A stretch of 64,000 bases of DNA. It comes from Bacteroidota bacterium (GTDB taxonomy: Bacteria > Bacteroidota > Rhodothermia > Rhodothermales > Bin80). This document shows positions 46,276 through 56,932 of this stretch, in pieces. Within the stretch, counting starts at the first letter, position 1, and the number at the start of each line of letters is the position of its first letter. The stretch is taken from positions 32,625-96,624 of the forward strand of contig JAPOUL010000098.1 in the NCBI GenBank assembly GCA_026708685.1, read 5' to 3'. Below the pieces are notes generated by a model. It had not been told where the DNA came from, did not search any database, and saw only the letters and a program-made list of their open reading frames with translations. The position numbers and the translations under genes were made by a program.

Positions 46276-47019
46276 ATGCCCTGATAAGAATTGAGTTAAG
46301 ATATAAACCTCTATATGAGTATGCTGTTCCTAAAACACATCATTTGTAAACAATCCTAAACCCATTAAAAGTAAAGCCTGATTGAAGTAATTGGTTTTGA
46401 TTTCAGTATAACAGTGAATGGTTAAGATGCATACTATCCGTACGAAAAAAGGTATCTGATAAAAGCACATACTCCAATGTCACTATTCATATCCTCAATG
46501 TTAATCTGAAAGATTCCCATACTGATAGGCATAGTCATCCTTCTATCAATCTCCGAGCCGCCCCAATAGAGCTACCGATCACCTTCTCGTTATCAAATTG
46601 GAGCCATCTGACTGCTCTGAGTCCTATCCCCTCCCGTGAATCCAACAGAATGAGATTTTAGCAGGCATCTTACAGCATACATTATTATGTGAATTGGATA
46701 TTTGAAGTTCCACCATGTAGTCAAAGAACTTTCACAGTCTAATGATCGTTAATTCAAACGTCACCGTGTGAATTCATCACGCTAAAATGAAGAGATCAAA
46801 AGAATATTTCATTTGAAAAAAAGGATCTGAGTATTAATACAAGATATAATGGAAATCTTGATCTATATTCAATATGATAGATCAGATCATACAGTGGTCA
46901 GAGATCAACTGATAACGTTTAATTGCAATTTCTTGACCTAATCGTTTTGTCATTTTGATGAATATTTTGACCTATGCTGTTATTGACCGCATACTCAACC
47001 TCCCTAACACAGCCCTCAG
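46276..47019. other. 744-base divergent region between sspB and malQ
   Basis: Holds the divergent promoters for the defence operon (minus) and malQ (plus). Most is very AT-rich. A GC-richer patch at 46535-46657 carries a short coding-like minus-strand frame, listed separately. Near malQ there are two copies of TTGACCTA (46933-46940 and 46967-46974) and an AACGTTTAA element (46914-46922) whose CGTTTAA core recurs between glgX and glgE. No tRNA or repeat family was seen. Confidence 0.5.
46535..46657 (-). pseudogene. Possible gene remnant upstream of sspB
   Basis: A minus-strand frame of 40 codons between two stops reads like a real protein tail (ending RAVRWLQFDN then EKVIGSSIGAARRLIEG and stop). 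It has no ATG, only a TTG, and no continuation upstream. The base composition is higher in GC than the flanking DNA and resembles coding sequence. I cannot name the family. It could be the end of a gene deleted when the defence island was inserted, or chance. Confidence 0.3.
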
Positions 47020-48501
47020 ATGACTCGATCCAGCGGGATTCTTCTTCATGTTACATCTCTGCCCAGCCGCTTCGGCATCGGAGATATCGGGCCAGAGGCT
47101 CGAAATTTTGTGGATACGCTTGCCGCCTCTGGGCAGATATGGTGGCAAGTCCTTCCCGTATGTCCAGTTGGACTCGGCAATTCCCCTTACGCAAGCCCCG
47201 CATCATTTGCTGGAAATCCACTATTGATTAGCCCTGAACTGATGGTACAAGATGGCTGGGTGACCGAATCAGAAATCAATAGCCAGTACATGGATATAGG
47301 CGGCCCCGTCAACTATAGTAGTGCATGGAACTACAAATCCCAAATCCTACTTCTCGGATATTCTCGATTTAAGGATCAACCCAAGACCGATGAATTCCAG
47401 TCGTTTCTTGAACGAGAAAAAGACTGGCTCCTCCCATATGCCGTCTTCCAAGAAAGAAAAACCCAAAATCGCCATCGTATATGGACGAGCTGGACCGAAG
47501 CCCAGCGAAGGGCGGATCACGAACAAATGAGCTTGAATGACCCATTGATTCAGTTTTTTCTATTTGAACAGTTTGTTTTTGATCAACAATGGAACCAACT
47601 TCGTGAGTATTGTATGCAGAAGGGAATTCAAATCATGGGGGATCTCCCTATCTATGTTGCCCATGATAGCGTTGATGTATGGGCAAACCCAGAGTTGTTT
47701 CAACTTGACTCCGCCGGAGATCCACTCGTCGTTGCTGGAGTCCCCCCTGATTTTTTCAGCAGTACCGGTCAACGATGGGGGAATCCCATCTATCGGTGGG
47801 ACATCATGCAACAGCAAGGGTTTGACTGGTGGATCCGGCGTATGAAGCGAGCCCTCAGTCTCTGCGATTGTGTCCGTCTTGATCATTTTAGAGGATTTGC
47901 TGGCTACTGGGAAATCCCCACCTCCGAAGAGACCGCAGTTCATGGACGATGGGTATCAGGCCCTGGTCAGCCCCTCTTTGATCAACTCACAGATGCCCTA
48001 GGTCCTCTTCACATCGTTGCTGAAGATCTGGGAGTCATTACTGCCGATGTCGTTGAATTGATGGACAACAATGCTTTTCCAGGTATGGCAGTCCTTCAAT
48101 TTGGATTTGATTCTGGCATCGATAATTTCCACTTGCCCCATCACTACAAGTCCAACCAATGTGTTTATACAGGGACTCATGATAATGATACTCTCTTCGG
48201 ATGGTGGAAGTCACATTCCGAATATGAACATCACTTTGCAAAGGATTATCTAGAGATTCAGTCGGACCAAGATGTATGCCAAAAAGCCATCGAACGATGT
48301 ATGCATTCAGAAGCTGGAATGGTAATTGTGCCTGCACAGGATGTTCTGTCTCTTGATACACACGCACGTATGAATTTCCCTGGTACGGCGTTCGGGAATT
48401 GGGAGTGGTCCCTTTCCTTTGAACAGTTTACCCAACTCAGAGAGTCATACAGCACATGGCTGCATGACTTAGCTATTCAGACTGGGAGATTCACCCCGTA
48501 G
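47020..48501 (+). CDS. malQ: 4-alpha-glucanotransferase (amylomaltase)
   Basis: 493 residues, GH77. It transfers alpha-1,4-glucan segments between maltodextrins in the cytoplasm. The N-terminal SGILLHVTSLPSRFGIGDIG and GNSPYASPASFAGNPLLI are typical; catalytic regions are VRLDHFRGFAGYWEIP (nucleophile Asp, about 287-302), IVAEDLGVIT (acid/base Glu, about 331-340) and YTGTHDNDT (about 386-394). All are intact. Its last 33 bases overlap the end of glgX on the other strand. It feeds or drains the glucan pool used by the glgX-glgE-glgB genes next to it. Confidence 0.95.
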   Translation: MTRSSGILLHVTSLPSRFGIGDIGPEARNFVDTLAASGQIWWQVLPVCPVGLGNSPYASPASFAGNPLLISPELMVQDGWVTESEINSQYMDIGGPVNYSSAWNYKSQILLLGYSRFKDQPKTDEFQSFLEREKDWLLPYAVFQERKTQNRHRIWTSWTEAQRRADHEQMSLNDPLIQFFLFEQFVFDQQWNQLREYCMQKGIQIMGDLPIYVAHDSVDVWANPELFQLDSAGDPLVVAGVPPDFFSSTGQRWGNPIYRWDIMQQQGFDWWIRRMKRALSLCDCVRLDHFRGFAGYWEIPTSEETAVHGRWVSGPGQPLFDQLTDALGPLHIVAEDLGVITADVVELMDNNAFPGMAVLQFGFDSGIDNFHLPHHYKSNQCVYTGTHDNDTLFGWWKSHSEYEHHFAKDYLEIQSDQDVCQKAIERCMHSEAGMVIVPAQDVLSLDTHARMNFPGTAFGNWEWSLSFEQFTQLRESYSTWLHDLAIQTGRFTP

Positions 48502-50508
48502 AATCAGAATGGATTGCGGGGCAACTCTGGCAATTCTTGAGTCCGCCTCTACACCACTGTCCGCCCAGCCCAATTCGTACGACCATTGATACTCATTGGA
48601 TAACTTGAATGAGACCCAATCCATCATTGGATTAAAACAGATCAGTAGCCTATCCTGATCCAGAAGCCACATCCCAAAGGCTTGTGTGTGATTCCAATCA
48701 TCCGATTGCATCTGCCTCCCGTCTGGGTGCCACCATATCGCATCGGGGACACCCTGCTCTCCAATCTGCCCCGTCAAAAAACGATCTCGTCGTAGCGATG
48801 GATGTGCTTTTCGGAAGGCAATCAGTCGCTGGACAAACGCATGAAATTCACGCTCAGACGAAGAGAGATTCCAGTCATACCATGATACCTCATTATCTTG
48901 ACAATAAGGATTGTTATTCCCCATTTGCGTTCGCCCCAGCTCATCTCCACCTAAAATCATGGGCACTCCCTGAGAGACGAACAATGTGGTCAGGATGCTA
49001 CGACGAAGACGATCTCTTTGCGTCAAAATATCAGGGTCGGTTGAAGGACCCTCCTCTCCACAGTTCTGGCTGTAGTTGGCATTGGTGCCATCACGATTGT
49101 TTTCCTGATTGGCTTGATTATGCTTTTTCTTGTACGATACTAGATCCTTGAGGGTAAATCCATCATGCGAAGTCACATAATTAATAGATGAGGAAGGATG
49201 ACGATGCCTTGGTGCAAACAGATCACTGGACCCGGCAATTCGAGTGGCAAACCTGCCCGTTACCTTCGGATCACCGCACCAGTATCGACGAACGACATCA
49301 CGGTATTTATCATTCCACTCCCTCCATGGATAGGGATACTTCCCTAACTGATACCCTGCATTCCCAAGATCCCATGGCTCAGCAATCAATTTTACCTTGG
49401 ACAACACGGGATCCTGCTGGATCATATGAAGCCAGCCACTCTGCCGATTTACCTTGCGATGTTCACGAAGCAGCGTGGTTGCCAGATCAAATCGAAAGCC
49501 ATCCACATTCATCACTTCTACCCAATAGCGCAAACTGTCCATGATCATACGTCGAACAAATCCGTGTTCTACCTGAATGGTGTTTCCACAGCCTGTACAG
49601 TCATATAGATATCGCGGTTGCCTCGACTTTGCAATATAATAGGACGCATTATCAATGCCTCTCCACGATAAGGTAGGTCCAAGATGATTTCCTTCACTGG
49701 TATGGTTGTAGACTACATCAAGAATCACCTCAAATCCATGATCATGCAAGGTATCAACCATCCTTTTGAATTCAGAAACGGCCGTGGCTGGGCCTCCTGA
49801 TGAAAATCTTGGATCGGGAGCAAAGAATGAAAGTGGATTGTATCCCCAATACTGGGACAATCCATGCTGAACTAGGCGTTCATCCTGCAATGTTGCGTAT
49901 ACAGGCAAGAATTCAAGTGTGGTCACACCTAACCGCTTCAAATGGGAAAGGATCGGATCCGATACAACCCCCAGATAGGTACCCCTGATGGATGCTGGAA
50001 CATTCGGATTTCCTATCGTGAGACCTTTGACATGCGTTTCGTAGAGAACCGTATCGCTCCATGGAATGCACGGTCTTGCATGTGAGTTTCGAGGTGACGT
50101 TGGATCGGTGACCATGGCAATGGGTGCATACTGGGCACTGTCCAATGGATTGAGGATGCGGTCATCTTTTGCTCGGTCATGCCCAAAGAGGCTTTCGTCC
50201 CATAGCGGCATACGACTGATGGAACATGCATACGGATCCAATAAAAGTTTTGCACCATTGAATCGGTGTCCTTCATCGGGTGACCAAGGGCCATGTACTC
50301 GGTAGGCATATCGTTGACCTTCCTGAACCCCTGGTACAAATTGGCCCCACACATCACCTGATCGTCCTTTCACCTCTATCGTGCGTTCAATCAAATGCTC
50401 TTCATTGAGCAAAACCAGTTCAATGCGATGCGCATGCTCACTGAAAATGGCAAAATGGGTACCACTCGGTTCCAAATGGGCACCTAATTCTCTATGTTCG
50501 CTCATCAA
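48469..50508 (-). CDS. glgX: Glycogen debranching enzyme (isoamylase type)
   Basis: 679 residues, GH13 with N-terminal CBM48. It hydrolyses alpha-1,6 branches of glycogen or limit dextrins. Catalytic landmarks: DVVYNHTSEGNHLGPTLSWRG (about 263-283), DGFRFDLATTLLRE (nucleophile Asp, about 336-349), LIAEPWDLG (Glu, about 372-380) and VTSHDGFTLKD (about 440-450), all intact. It is divergent from glgE across a 94-base spacer, so expression may be co-regulated. Convergent with malQ. Confidence 0.93.
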   Translation of the reverse strand: MMSEHRELGAHLEPSGTHFAIFSEHAHRIELVLLNEEHLIERTIEVKGRSGDVWGQFVPGVQEGQRYAYRVHGPWSPDEGHRFNGAKLLLDPYACSISRMPLWDESLFGHDRAKDDRILNPLDSAQYAPIAMVTDPTSPRNSHARPCIPWSDTVLYETHVKGLTIGNPNVPASIRGTYLGVVSDPILSHLKRLGVTTLEFLPVYATLQDERLVQHGLSQYWGYNPLSFFAPDPRFSSGGPATAVSEFKRMVDTLHDHGFEVILDVVYNHTSEGNHLGPTLSWRGIDNASYYIAKSRQPRYLYDCTGCGNTIQVEHGFVRRMIMDSLRYWVEVMNVDGFRFDLATTLLREHRKVNRQSGWLHMIQQDPVLSKVKLIAEPWDLGNAGYQLGKYPYPWREWNDKYRDVVRRYWCGDPKVTGRFATRIAGSSDLFAPRHRHPSSSINYVTSHDGFTLKDLVSYKKKHNQANQENNRDGTNANYSQNCGEEGPSTDPDILTQRDRLRRSILTTLFVSQGVPMILGGDELGRTQMGNNNPYCQDNEVSWYDWNLSSSEREFHAFVQRLIAFRKAHPSLRRDRFLTGQIGEQGVPDAIWWHPDGRQMQSDDWNHTQAFGMWLLDQDRLLICFNPMMDWVSFKLSNEYQWSYELGWADSGVEADSRIARVAPQSILILRGESPSLNS

Positions 50509-50602
50509 TTAAATGGATATCATGGGAATTATTTTAAACCCATGCGTTAAACGATAGAACTGTAGATTTTCCACCCACTGGGAATAAAAAATCCCTAAAA
50601 CT
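50509..50602. promoter_or_regulatory. Divergent promoter region of glgX and glgE
   Basis: A 94-base AT-rich spacer that must contain promoters in both directions. It includes CGTTAAACG (50545-50553), a perfect odd palindrome (4-1-4). The reverse-strand core CGTTTAA is also found before malQ at 46916-46922. A shared LacI/MalR-like operator is possible but the element is short and no regulator gene is in the window. Confidence 0.4.
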
Positions 50603-52576
50603 ATGAAATCAATCTCAGATCGCTGGTCTCGCGTGTTTATCACCTCTGTATCTCCTAGGGTTTATGACGGTGACTGGCATATCAAACGGACTGTCGGGGA
50701 GCCCATCCATGTGACGGCTGGGATGATTGTTGATGGACACGACTTGCTCCGTGCAGGACTCTATGTCACTCACCTTGGTGGTGCCACCGAGGAAATCAGC
50801 ATGACACCGTTGCATAATGACGAATATACCGCCAGTTTTACCGCCGATTCTCCCGGCATTTATACCTATCATATTCGGGGATGGATTGACCGCTATGGAT
50901 CATGGCAAGAGCAGTATACTCGACGCTATGAAGCTAACATGCCCGCCTCGGAGCTAAAGGTAGAACTTCTTGAAGGGGCCGCACTACTCAAGGAATACGC
51001 AGTGAATGCTCCCGTAGCTGCGCGCGAAAAACTCCTCGCGTATGCAAAACGCTATTCAAATGGAGACACAGCCGCGCCCCTGGAGGAGGAATCACTTTTG
51101 CTGGCTCGGAAAAACGATCCTCAGAAAGGGGCCATTCAGAGCGATGCGATTACCGTAGAGGTAGACCGAAAATTGGCTGCCTTCGCTGCATGGTATGAGT
51201 TTTTCCCCCGATCTACATCCACCGTAGCCGGTATTCACGGGACATTCGATGATGCTGCCCTGCGCCTTGAACGTATCCGAGATCTTGGATTTGATATCAT
51301 CTATCTTCCCCCCATTCACCCCATCGGAACGACCTTTCGAAAAGGGAAAGACAATGACCCCACTGCAAAACCCGGAGAACCAGGAAGCCCATGGGCCATT
51401 GGTAGCCCTGATGGAGGTCATACGAGTGTTCATAAAGACCTAGGCGGACTCCGAGCGTTTGAACGATTCCTCAAAACTGCCAACGATTTGGGCATTGAAG
51501 TTGCTCTAGATATTGCATTCCAGTGCTCCCCCGATCACCCTTGGGTGACACAACATCCAGAATGGTTTAAAAAACGACCTGACGGAAGCATTCGATACGC
51601 CGAAAATCCTCCAAAAAAATATCAGGATGTCTACCCTCTTGACTTTGAATGTGCCGACTGGCGTGAACTATGGGAGGCTCTCAAGAATGTATTTGAATTC
51701 TGGATCAAACGCGGGATCTACATCTTTAGAGTGGACAATCCCCATACCAAACCCCTTGCATTCTGGATGTGGTGCCTGAAGCGGCTTCGGACTAAATATC
51801 CCGATCTGATTTTTCTGGCCGAGGCATTTACCCGGCCAAAATCCATGTATACGCTGGCAAAAATTGGATTCAACAACTCCTATACGTACTTCACTTGGCG
51901 CAATACCAAAAAAGAAATTACCGACTATCTTCAAGAATTATGTTGTTCCAATACTGCTGAATACTTCCGGCCCAGCTTTTGGCCCAACACACCTGATATC
52001 CTGCACGAATACCTCACCAGTGGAGGACGACCAGCCCATATCATTCGGTATATTCTGGCGGCAACCCTGTCACCAGTGTATGGTGTTTATGGACCTCCCT
52101 TTGAACACGTGATTGCCAATCAACATCCCGATCGCGAGGAATATGCCGATAATGAAAAATACGAGATTCGTAGCTGGAACTGGAATGATCCTTCCTCGCT
52201 CCAGAGTTTATTTAAATCGGTTAACCTTATCAGGAACCAGCACCCTGCTTTACAGGAACTTCGCAATCTGCAATTCCTCAAGATTGAGAATCCGTTGATG
52301 CTCGCTTATTGGAAACACACTGATTCAAACTCTATAGTATGTATCGTTAGCCTAGATCCATTTCAGGTTCAGGAGGGCGAGCTTGAACTGCCCCTTGAGC
52401 AGCTCAATCTGCCGAATGCATCTCCGTTCCAGATGCTGGATTTACTGGGAGGAGAACGCTATATCTGGCAGGGTCGCTTTCACAGCATTCGGGTTGATCC
52501 TCATGTGATGCCAGCTCGGATTTTTCAGGTTCTGAAGCGAGTACGCACCGAAGCTGATTTCGACTATTTCGTTTGA
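50603..52576 (+). CDS. glgE: Alpha-1,4-glucan:maltose-1-phosphate maltosyltransferase
   Basis: 657 residues, GH13_3. It extends alpha-1,4-glucan with maltose from maltose-1-phosphate. An N-terminal DUF3416-type region (about 1-190) precedes the barrel. Family-specific motifs: [31 protein letters not shown] (about 234-251), [10 protein letters not shown] (nucleophile Asp, about 374-383), [11 protein letters not shown] (acid/base Glu, about 407-417) and PNTPDIL (third Asp, about 460). All are intact. The maltose-1-phosphate makers (TreS/Pep2 or GlgM) are not in the window. It ends 5 bases before glgB. Confidence 0.95.
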   Translation: MKSISDRWSRVFITSVSPRVYDGDWHIKRTVGEPIHVTAGMIVDGHDLLRAGLYVTHLGGATEEISMTPLHNDEYTASFTADSPGIYTYHIRGWIDRYGSWQEQYTRRYEANMPASELKVELLEGAALLKEYAVNAPVAAREKLLAYAKRYSNGDTAAPLEEESLLLARKNDPQKGAIQSDAITVEVDRKLAAFAAWYEFFPRSTSTVAGIHGTFDDAALRLERIRDLGFDIIYLPPIHPIGTTFRKGKDNDPTAKPGEPGSPWAIGSPDGGHTSVHKDLGGLRAFERFLKTANDLGIEVALDIAFQCSPDHPWVTQHPEWFKKRPDGSIRYAENPPKKYQDVYPLDFECADWRELWEALKNVFEFWIKRGIYIFRVDNPHTKPLAFWMWCLKRLRTKYPDLIFLAEAFTRPKSMYTLAKIGFNNSYTYFTWRNTKKEITDYLQELCCSNTAEYFRPSFWPNTPDILHEYLTSGGRPAHIIRYILAATLSPVYGVYGPPFEHVIANQHPDREEYADNEKYEIRSWNWNDPSSLQSLFKSVNLIRNQHPALQELRNLQFLKIENPLMLAYWKHTDSNSIVCIVSLDPFQVQEGELELPLEQLNLPNASPFQMLDLLGGERYIWQGRFHSIRVDPHVMPARIFQVLKRVRTEADFDYFV

Positions 52577-52581
52577 TCATC

Positions 52582-54474
52582 ATGGTTGCAAAATCTCAAC
52601 TCAACCCACCCCGGTGGCTCTCGGACGAAGATCTGTATTTCTGGGATCAGGGTAGCCTCATCAAGAGCTATGAGCGGCTCGGTGGTCATCTCCAGTCCGA
52701 CGGGGCCTGGTTTGCTGTCTGGGCCCCTCATGCAGATTCCGTGCATGTGATCGGCGATTTCAATCATTGGGATCCTCAGGCCCATCCCATGCAGCCAACT
52801 GGAAGTGGATGCTGGGAGTGCTTTGTTGCCGATGCCTCCAAGGGTCAGCGATATAAATACCATATCCAGCGTGGAATGTACACTGCTGACAAGTGCGATC
52901 CCTATGCCGTTCAAATGGAGCCCCCTCATTCACATGGAAGTTCCATTGAGGGACTCTCCGCCATTTTGAATCCCCTTTCCTATCAGTGGAAGGATCAAAA
53001 GTGGATGGAAAAGCGCGATGGTCCCGCTCTGCTCCATCAACCCGTTTCCATCTATGAGATCCATCTCGGATCATGGAAACATAAAGAGTATGGCACTTCA
53101 TATTCCTACCGGGACATTGCTCCCCTTCTTGCAGAACATGTCAAGGATCTTGGGTTTACCCATGTAGAGTTTCTACCTGTGGCAGAACATGCATTTTATG
53201 GTTCATGGGGCTATCAGGTGATCGGCTATTATGCACCGAGTTACCGATATGGAACCCCCGAAGACCTAATGTTTCTCATTGACACCCTGCATCAGCATGA
53301 GATTGGAGTCATCATTGACTGGGTACCCGCACATTTTGCGACAGACCCGCAGGGTCTGGTGTTCTTTGACGGCTCCACGCTCTATGAATACGATGACCCA
53401 AAGATGCGCACGCATCCCGATTGGGGAACGTATATTTTTGACTATGGAAAACCCGGTGTGCGTAATTTTTTAGTCTCCAATGCACTCTTCTGGCTGGATC
53501 AGTACCATATAGACGGCCTCCGTGTGGACGCAGTAGCATCCATGCTGTACAGGGATTATTCGCGTGACGATTGGACACCCAATATGTTTGGAGAGCGAGA
53601 AAATCTTGAGGCCATTGATGTGATCAAACAGACCAATGAGGCGGTCTACTCCCATTTTCCGGGTGCATTTACCATTGCAGAGGAGTCTACTGCCTTCCCA
53701 GGGGTGTCGGCTCCCACCTATGACCAAGGCCTAGGATTCATGTTCAAGTGGAACATGGGCTGGATGAACGATGTCCTTGCCTACATGAGTGAGGATCCTG
53801 TTCACCGCAAATATCATCATCATTTGCTCACGTTTTCCTTTCTCTATGCATTTAGTGAACACTATATTCTTCCCCTTTCCCATGACGAGGTCGTTCATGG
53901 CAAGGGATCCCTGTGGGATCGTATGCCTGGAGATGAGTGGCAGAAGGCGGCGAACTATCGACTTCTTCTCGGACATCTATTCGGACATCCAGGGAAGAAA
54001 ATGCTGTTCATGGGCAATGAGTTTGCCCAGACCCATGAATGGACGCATGATCACCCACTCCATTGGGATCTACTCAACAGCCCTAACCATTCAGGAATTT
54101 TTCGGCTTGTCCAGGATTGCAACACTCTCTATCGTGAATCGCCTGCTCTGTGGGATGACGGTCCCCATAGCTGGCGATGGATCGGCGAGCATGTTGAAGA
54201 TTCTATTTTGATCTATCAGCGCGGTCACGATTCTGAAGCGATTTTGTTCTGTTTGAACCTCACTCCTGTCCCCCGTCACAATTTTAGGCTTGGAGTGCCC
54301 TCAGAGGGATGGTGGGTGGAACGCATCAACAGCGACAGCTCTATCTATGGTGGAAGCAACGTTGGCAATATGGGGCGTATTCAGCCCATGCCTGTTCCGA
54401 GCCATGGACTCCCCTACAGTATTGTTGCCGTACTGCCTCCTCTTTCATTTTTGGCCCTCAAGATGGACTCTTAA
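52582..54474 (+). CDS. glgB: 1,4-alpha-glucan branching enzyme
   Basis: 630 residues from ATG 52582, 5 bases after the glgE stop; an overlapping TTG start is less likely. A CBM48-type N-domain ([20 protein letters not shown], about 37-56) leads into a GH13 barrel: [10 protein letters not shown] (about 253-262), [15 protein letters not shown] (nucleophile Asp, about 313-327), [11 protein letters not shown] (Glu, about 369-379) and [15 protein letters not shown] (about 431-445). It introduces alpha-1,6 branches and works on the linear chains made by GlgE. It lacks the long N1 domain found in enterobacterial GlgB. The glgE-glgB pair is probably one transcript. Confidence 0.95.
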   Translation: MVAKSQLNPPRWLSDEDLYFWDQGSLIKSYERLGGHLQSDGAWFAVWAPHADSVHVIGDFNHWDPQAHPMQPTGSGCWECFVADASKGQRYKYHIQRGMYTADKCDPYAVQMEPPHSHGSSIEGLSAILNPLSYQWKDQKWMEKRDGPALLHQPVSIYEIHLGSWKHKEYGTSYSYRDIAPLLAEHVKDLGFTHVEFLPVAEHAFYGSWGYQVIGYYAPSYRYGTPEDLMFLIDTLHQHEIGVIIDWVPAHFATDPQGLVFFDGSTLYEYDDPKMRTHPDWGTYIFDYGKPGVRNFLVSNALFWLDQYHIDGLRVDAVASMLYRDYSRDDWTPNMFGERENLEAIDVIKQTNEAVYSHFPGAFTIAEESTAFPGVSAPTYDQGLGFMFKWNMGWMNDVLAYMSEDPVHRKYHHHLLTFSFLYAFSEHYILPLSHDEVVHGKGSLWDRMPGDEWQKAANYRLLLGHLFGHPGKKMLFMGNEFAQTHEWTHDHPLHWDLLNSPNHSGIFRLVQDCNTLYRESPALWDDGPHSWRWIGEHVEDSILIYQRGHDSEAILFCLNLTPVPRHNFRLGVPSEGWWVERINSDSSIYGGSNVGNMGRIQPMPVPSHGLPYSIVAVLPPLSFLALKMDS

Positions 54475-54538
54475 AGGGCCCTGCATCATTTGCATGGCAA
54501 ATCAGTACAACCTTTGCTAACACATTATTGCATACTTC

Positions 54539-56932
54539 ATGAACCGCTTTTTCACTCGATACTCATTTTTTCTACTCCTCTTCATCTTTCCTATGGCCTC
54601 CCAGGCACAGATCAATGCATTTGGGCTTGCCTCTGAGATCTCTCACAACTCTGCCTTCGTTGCTCATCCAGTGCCGAGTGATGAAGATCCCGGTAGTGTC
54701 TATATCTATCAGCACTCTGACTCTGAAGAGGGTTGGCAAGTCGTTGGAGAACTCACGGCCTCTGATGGAGAAGCGCTCAATGCGTTTGGCTACCAAATCG
54801 CTGTTCATGGTGATCACCTTGCGATTGGTGCACCATCCATGAATAATTCGGGTGGTGCGGTGTACATCTTTTCCCACAACGCTGAAACGAATGAATGGAC
54901 CCAGGTTCACATGGTAAAGGGATCAGACGAAACACCTATCGGTGGTAGCCTTGCCTTCACGGGAGAGACTATTGTCACGGGGGGTATGACGGGAGTGGAC
55001 TCCACATTTAGTGTATCTGTGTACACGCTTTCTGATGGTGAATATACATTTTCTGGCCAACTGACCATGGAAGATACAGAGGTCACAGATCTCTTTGGCA
55101 CCTCAGTCGTCATCACTGATGATGGTGTCATCTATGTTGGTGCACCCGGTGCCAATGAAGGTGCTGGTGCAATTTATCAGTTCGTTGATCATGACGGCTC
55201 ATGGCATGGTGAACAAGTGCTTGACGGAACCCATGAAGCAATTGATGGAAAAGCCCTTGGAAGCGGTCTGCAAATCGTTTCGGGATCCATGCTTCTTGCT
55301 GGTGCCCCTGGAATTACTCCGAATGTATCCCCCACAGCACCTCCTCCCCCTGGTAAACTCGTCTGGGCCATGATGGAAGACAGTAGCCTTGCTGTCCACC
55401 AAGTTCTGGACGGTGAGTCCAATGGCAACATTGACATTTTCGGTCTTGGATTCAGTGCTGATGACGCAACACTGATGGTCGGCAACCCCATTGTGAACGC
55501 ACAGCAAGGTTCCGTATGGGTGTATGAATTGGATAGGGAGTCGAATCTATGGGCGAAGAATTCTGAAATTCCCGCAGGCGATGGAGATCTGCTCTTTGGG
55601 ATGATCATCACCTTAAGCGGTCATACTGCTATCGTGAGCGCCCCCGGAACGTTTCTTGGGAAAGGATCCACTCGCATCGCAACCCTCAATAGTGAAACAG
55701 GAGAGTGGGCGGTGAGTGATCCTCTCAAAACCGGAAAAGAAGTGGTCCTGTTATCTAGTGGAGCTGCCGATTGTACCGAAGGTGTTGCAGGTCAGTTTGA
55801 CTGCGGCAACATTGATTTGCTGTCCTATATGACGATTGAAGACCTTGGTGGATCTCCCGGCGTGACGGCCAATGACCTGTGGGGATGGGTTGATCCTGAA
55901 ACCAGCCGTGAGTATGCTGTGATTGGACGAAGCAATGGGACCGCTTTTGTTGATGTGACCGATCCGACCAATCCCGTCTTCATAGGCGATCTTCCATTGA
56001 CTGAGGGAGCGAATCCAAGTTCCTGGCGTGACATCAAAATCTATGCCAACCATGCGTTCATTGTTGCCGACAATGCGGGTGCCCACGGGATGCAGATTTT
56101 TGACTTGACGCATCTGCGTGGAGACCATGACAGTCCCGTTTCTTTCTCTGCTGATGCCCATTACGATGGAGTTGCCAGTTCTCACAATATTGTGATCAAT
56201 GAAGATACGGGATATGCCTACATCGTTGGAAGTGGAGATGGAGGGACCACCTGCGGGGGCGGATTGCATATGCTCAATATACAGGACCCTCTTTCGCCTG
56301 AATTCGTAGGCTGTTTTGCTGATGTCAGCACGGGGCGCCAAGGTACGGGCTACTCGCATGATGCCCAGTGTGTGATCTACGAGGGCCCTGATTCTGATTA
56401 TCAGGGGCGAGAGATCTGTTTTAACTCCAATGAAACTGCTCTGAGCATCTCTGATGTGACCGACAAAGAGAACCCAGTCGCTGTATCGGTTGCTGATTAT
56501 CCAAATTATGCCTACACCCATCAAGGGTGGCTGACCGAAGACTTTGAGTATTTTTACATGAATGATGAGCTTGACGAGCTGAATCAAAAAGTCGTTGGGA
56601 CGCGCACACTCATCTGGGATGTGAGCGATCTTGATGATCCCCTGCTGGTCAAGGAATTTACTTCCGAAAATCTATCCAGTGATCATAATTTATACATTCA
56701 GGGAGATCTGATGTATCAATCCAACTACAGAAGCGGTCTTCGCATCTTTGATATCAGCGACCGTCTGAACCCTGTTGAAATTGGCTTTTTTGATACCTAT
56801 CCCGCTGGTGCCGATAAGCCCGGTTTTGATGGATCATGGAGCAACTATCCATTTTTTCCAAGTGGAACGATCATCGTGAGCGGTATTGGTGAGGGACTGT
56901 TTGTGCTGAAAAAACAGGATATTGACATTTAA
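54539..56932 (+). CDS. Secreted 'choice-of-anchor B' beta-propeller protein
   Basis: 797 residues with a signal peptide (hydrophobic FFLLLFIFPMASQAQ, cleavage about residue 22). The first half has FG-GAP-like repeats (DHLAIGAPSMNNSGGAVYIF, GVIYVGAPGANEGAGAIYQF, LLAGAPGI). The second half (from about 400) is LVIVD-type, including FVDVTDPTNPVFIGDL, MQIFDLTHLRG, SHNIVINEDTGYAYIVG and LRIFDISDRLNPVEIGFF. This fits the family often called choice-of-anchor B, surface proteins of marine bacteria with unknown ligands. A Cys pair near C-TEGVAGQFD-C may be a disulfide. It stops directly at the next gene, with no spacer. Confidence 0.85.
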   Translation: MNRFFTRYSFFLLLFIFPMASQAQINAFGLASEISHNSAFVAHPVPSDEDPGSVYIYQHSDSEEGWQVVGELTASDGEALNAFGYQIAVHGDHLAIGAPSMNNSGGAVYIFSHNAETNEWTQVHMVKGSDETPIGGSLAFTGETIVTGGMTGVDSTFSVSVYTLSDGEYTFSGQLTMEDTEVTDLFGTSVVITDDGVIYVGAPGANEGAGAIYQFVDHDGSWHGEQVLDGTHEAIDGKALGSGLQIVSGSMLLAGAPGITPNVSPTAPPPPGKLVWAMMEDSSLAVHQVLDGESNGNIDIFGLGFSADDATLMVGNPIVNAQQGSVWVYELDRESNLWAKNSEIPAGDGDLLFGMIITLSGHTAIVSAPGTFLGKGSTRIATLNSETGEWAVSDPLKTGKEVVLLSSGAADCTEGVAGQFDCGNIDLLSYMTIEDLGGSPGVTANDLWGWVDPETSREYAVIGRSNGTAFVDVTDPTNPVFIGDLPLTEGANPSSWRDIKIYANHAFIVADNAGAHGMQIFDLTHLRGDHDSPVSFSADAHYDGVASSHNIVINEDTGYAYIVGSGDGGTTCGGGLHMLNIQDPLSPEFVGCFADVSTGRQGTGYSHDAQCVIYEGPDSDYQGREICFNSNETALSISDVTDKENPVAVSVADYPNYAYTHQGWLTEDFEYFYMNDELDELNQKVVGTRTLIWDVSDLDDPLLVKEFTSENLSSDHNLYIQGDLMYQSNYRSGLRIFDISDRLNPVEIGFFDTYPAGADKPGFDGSWSNYPFFPSGTIIVSGIGEGLFVLKKQDIDI

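Noticed and set aside
55751..56587. 278-codon minus-strand ORF inside the choice-of-anchor B gene
   Set aside because: It lies wholly antisense to a well-supported secreted protein and has no recognisable family.
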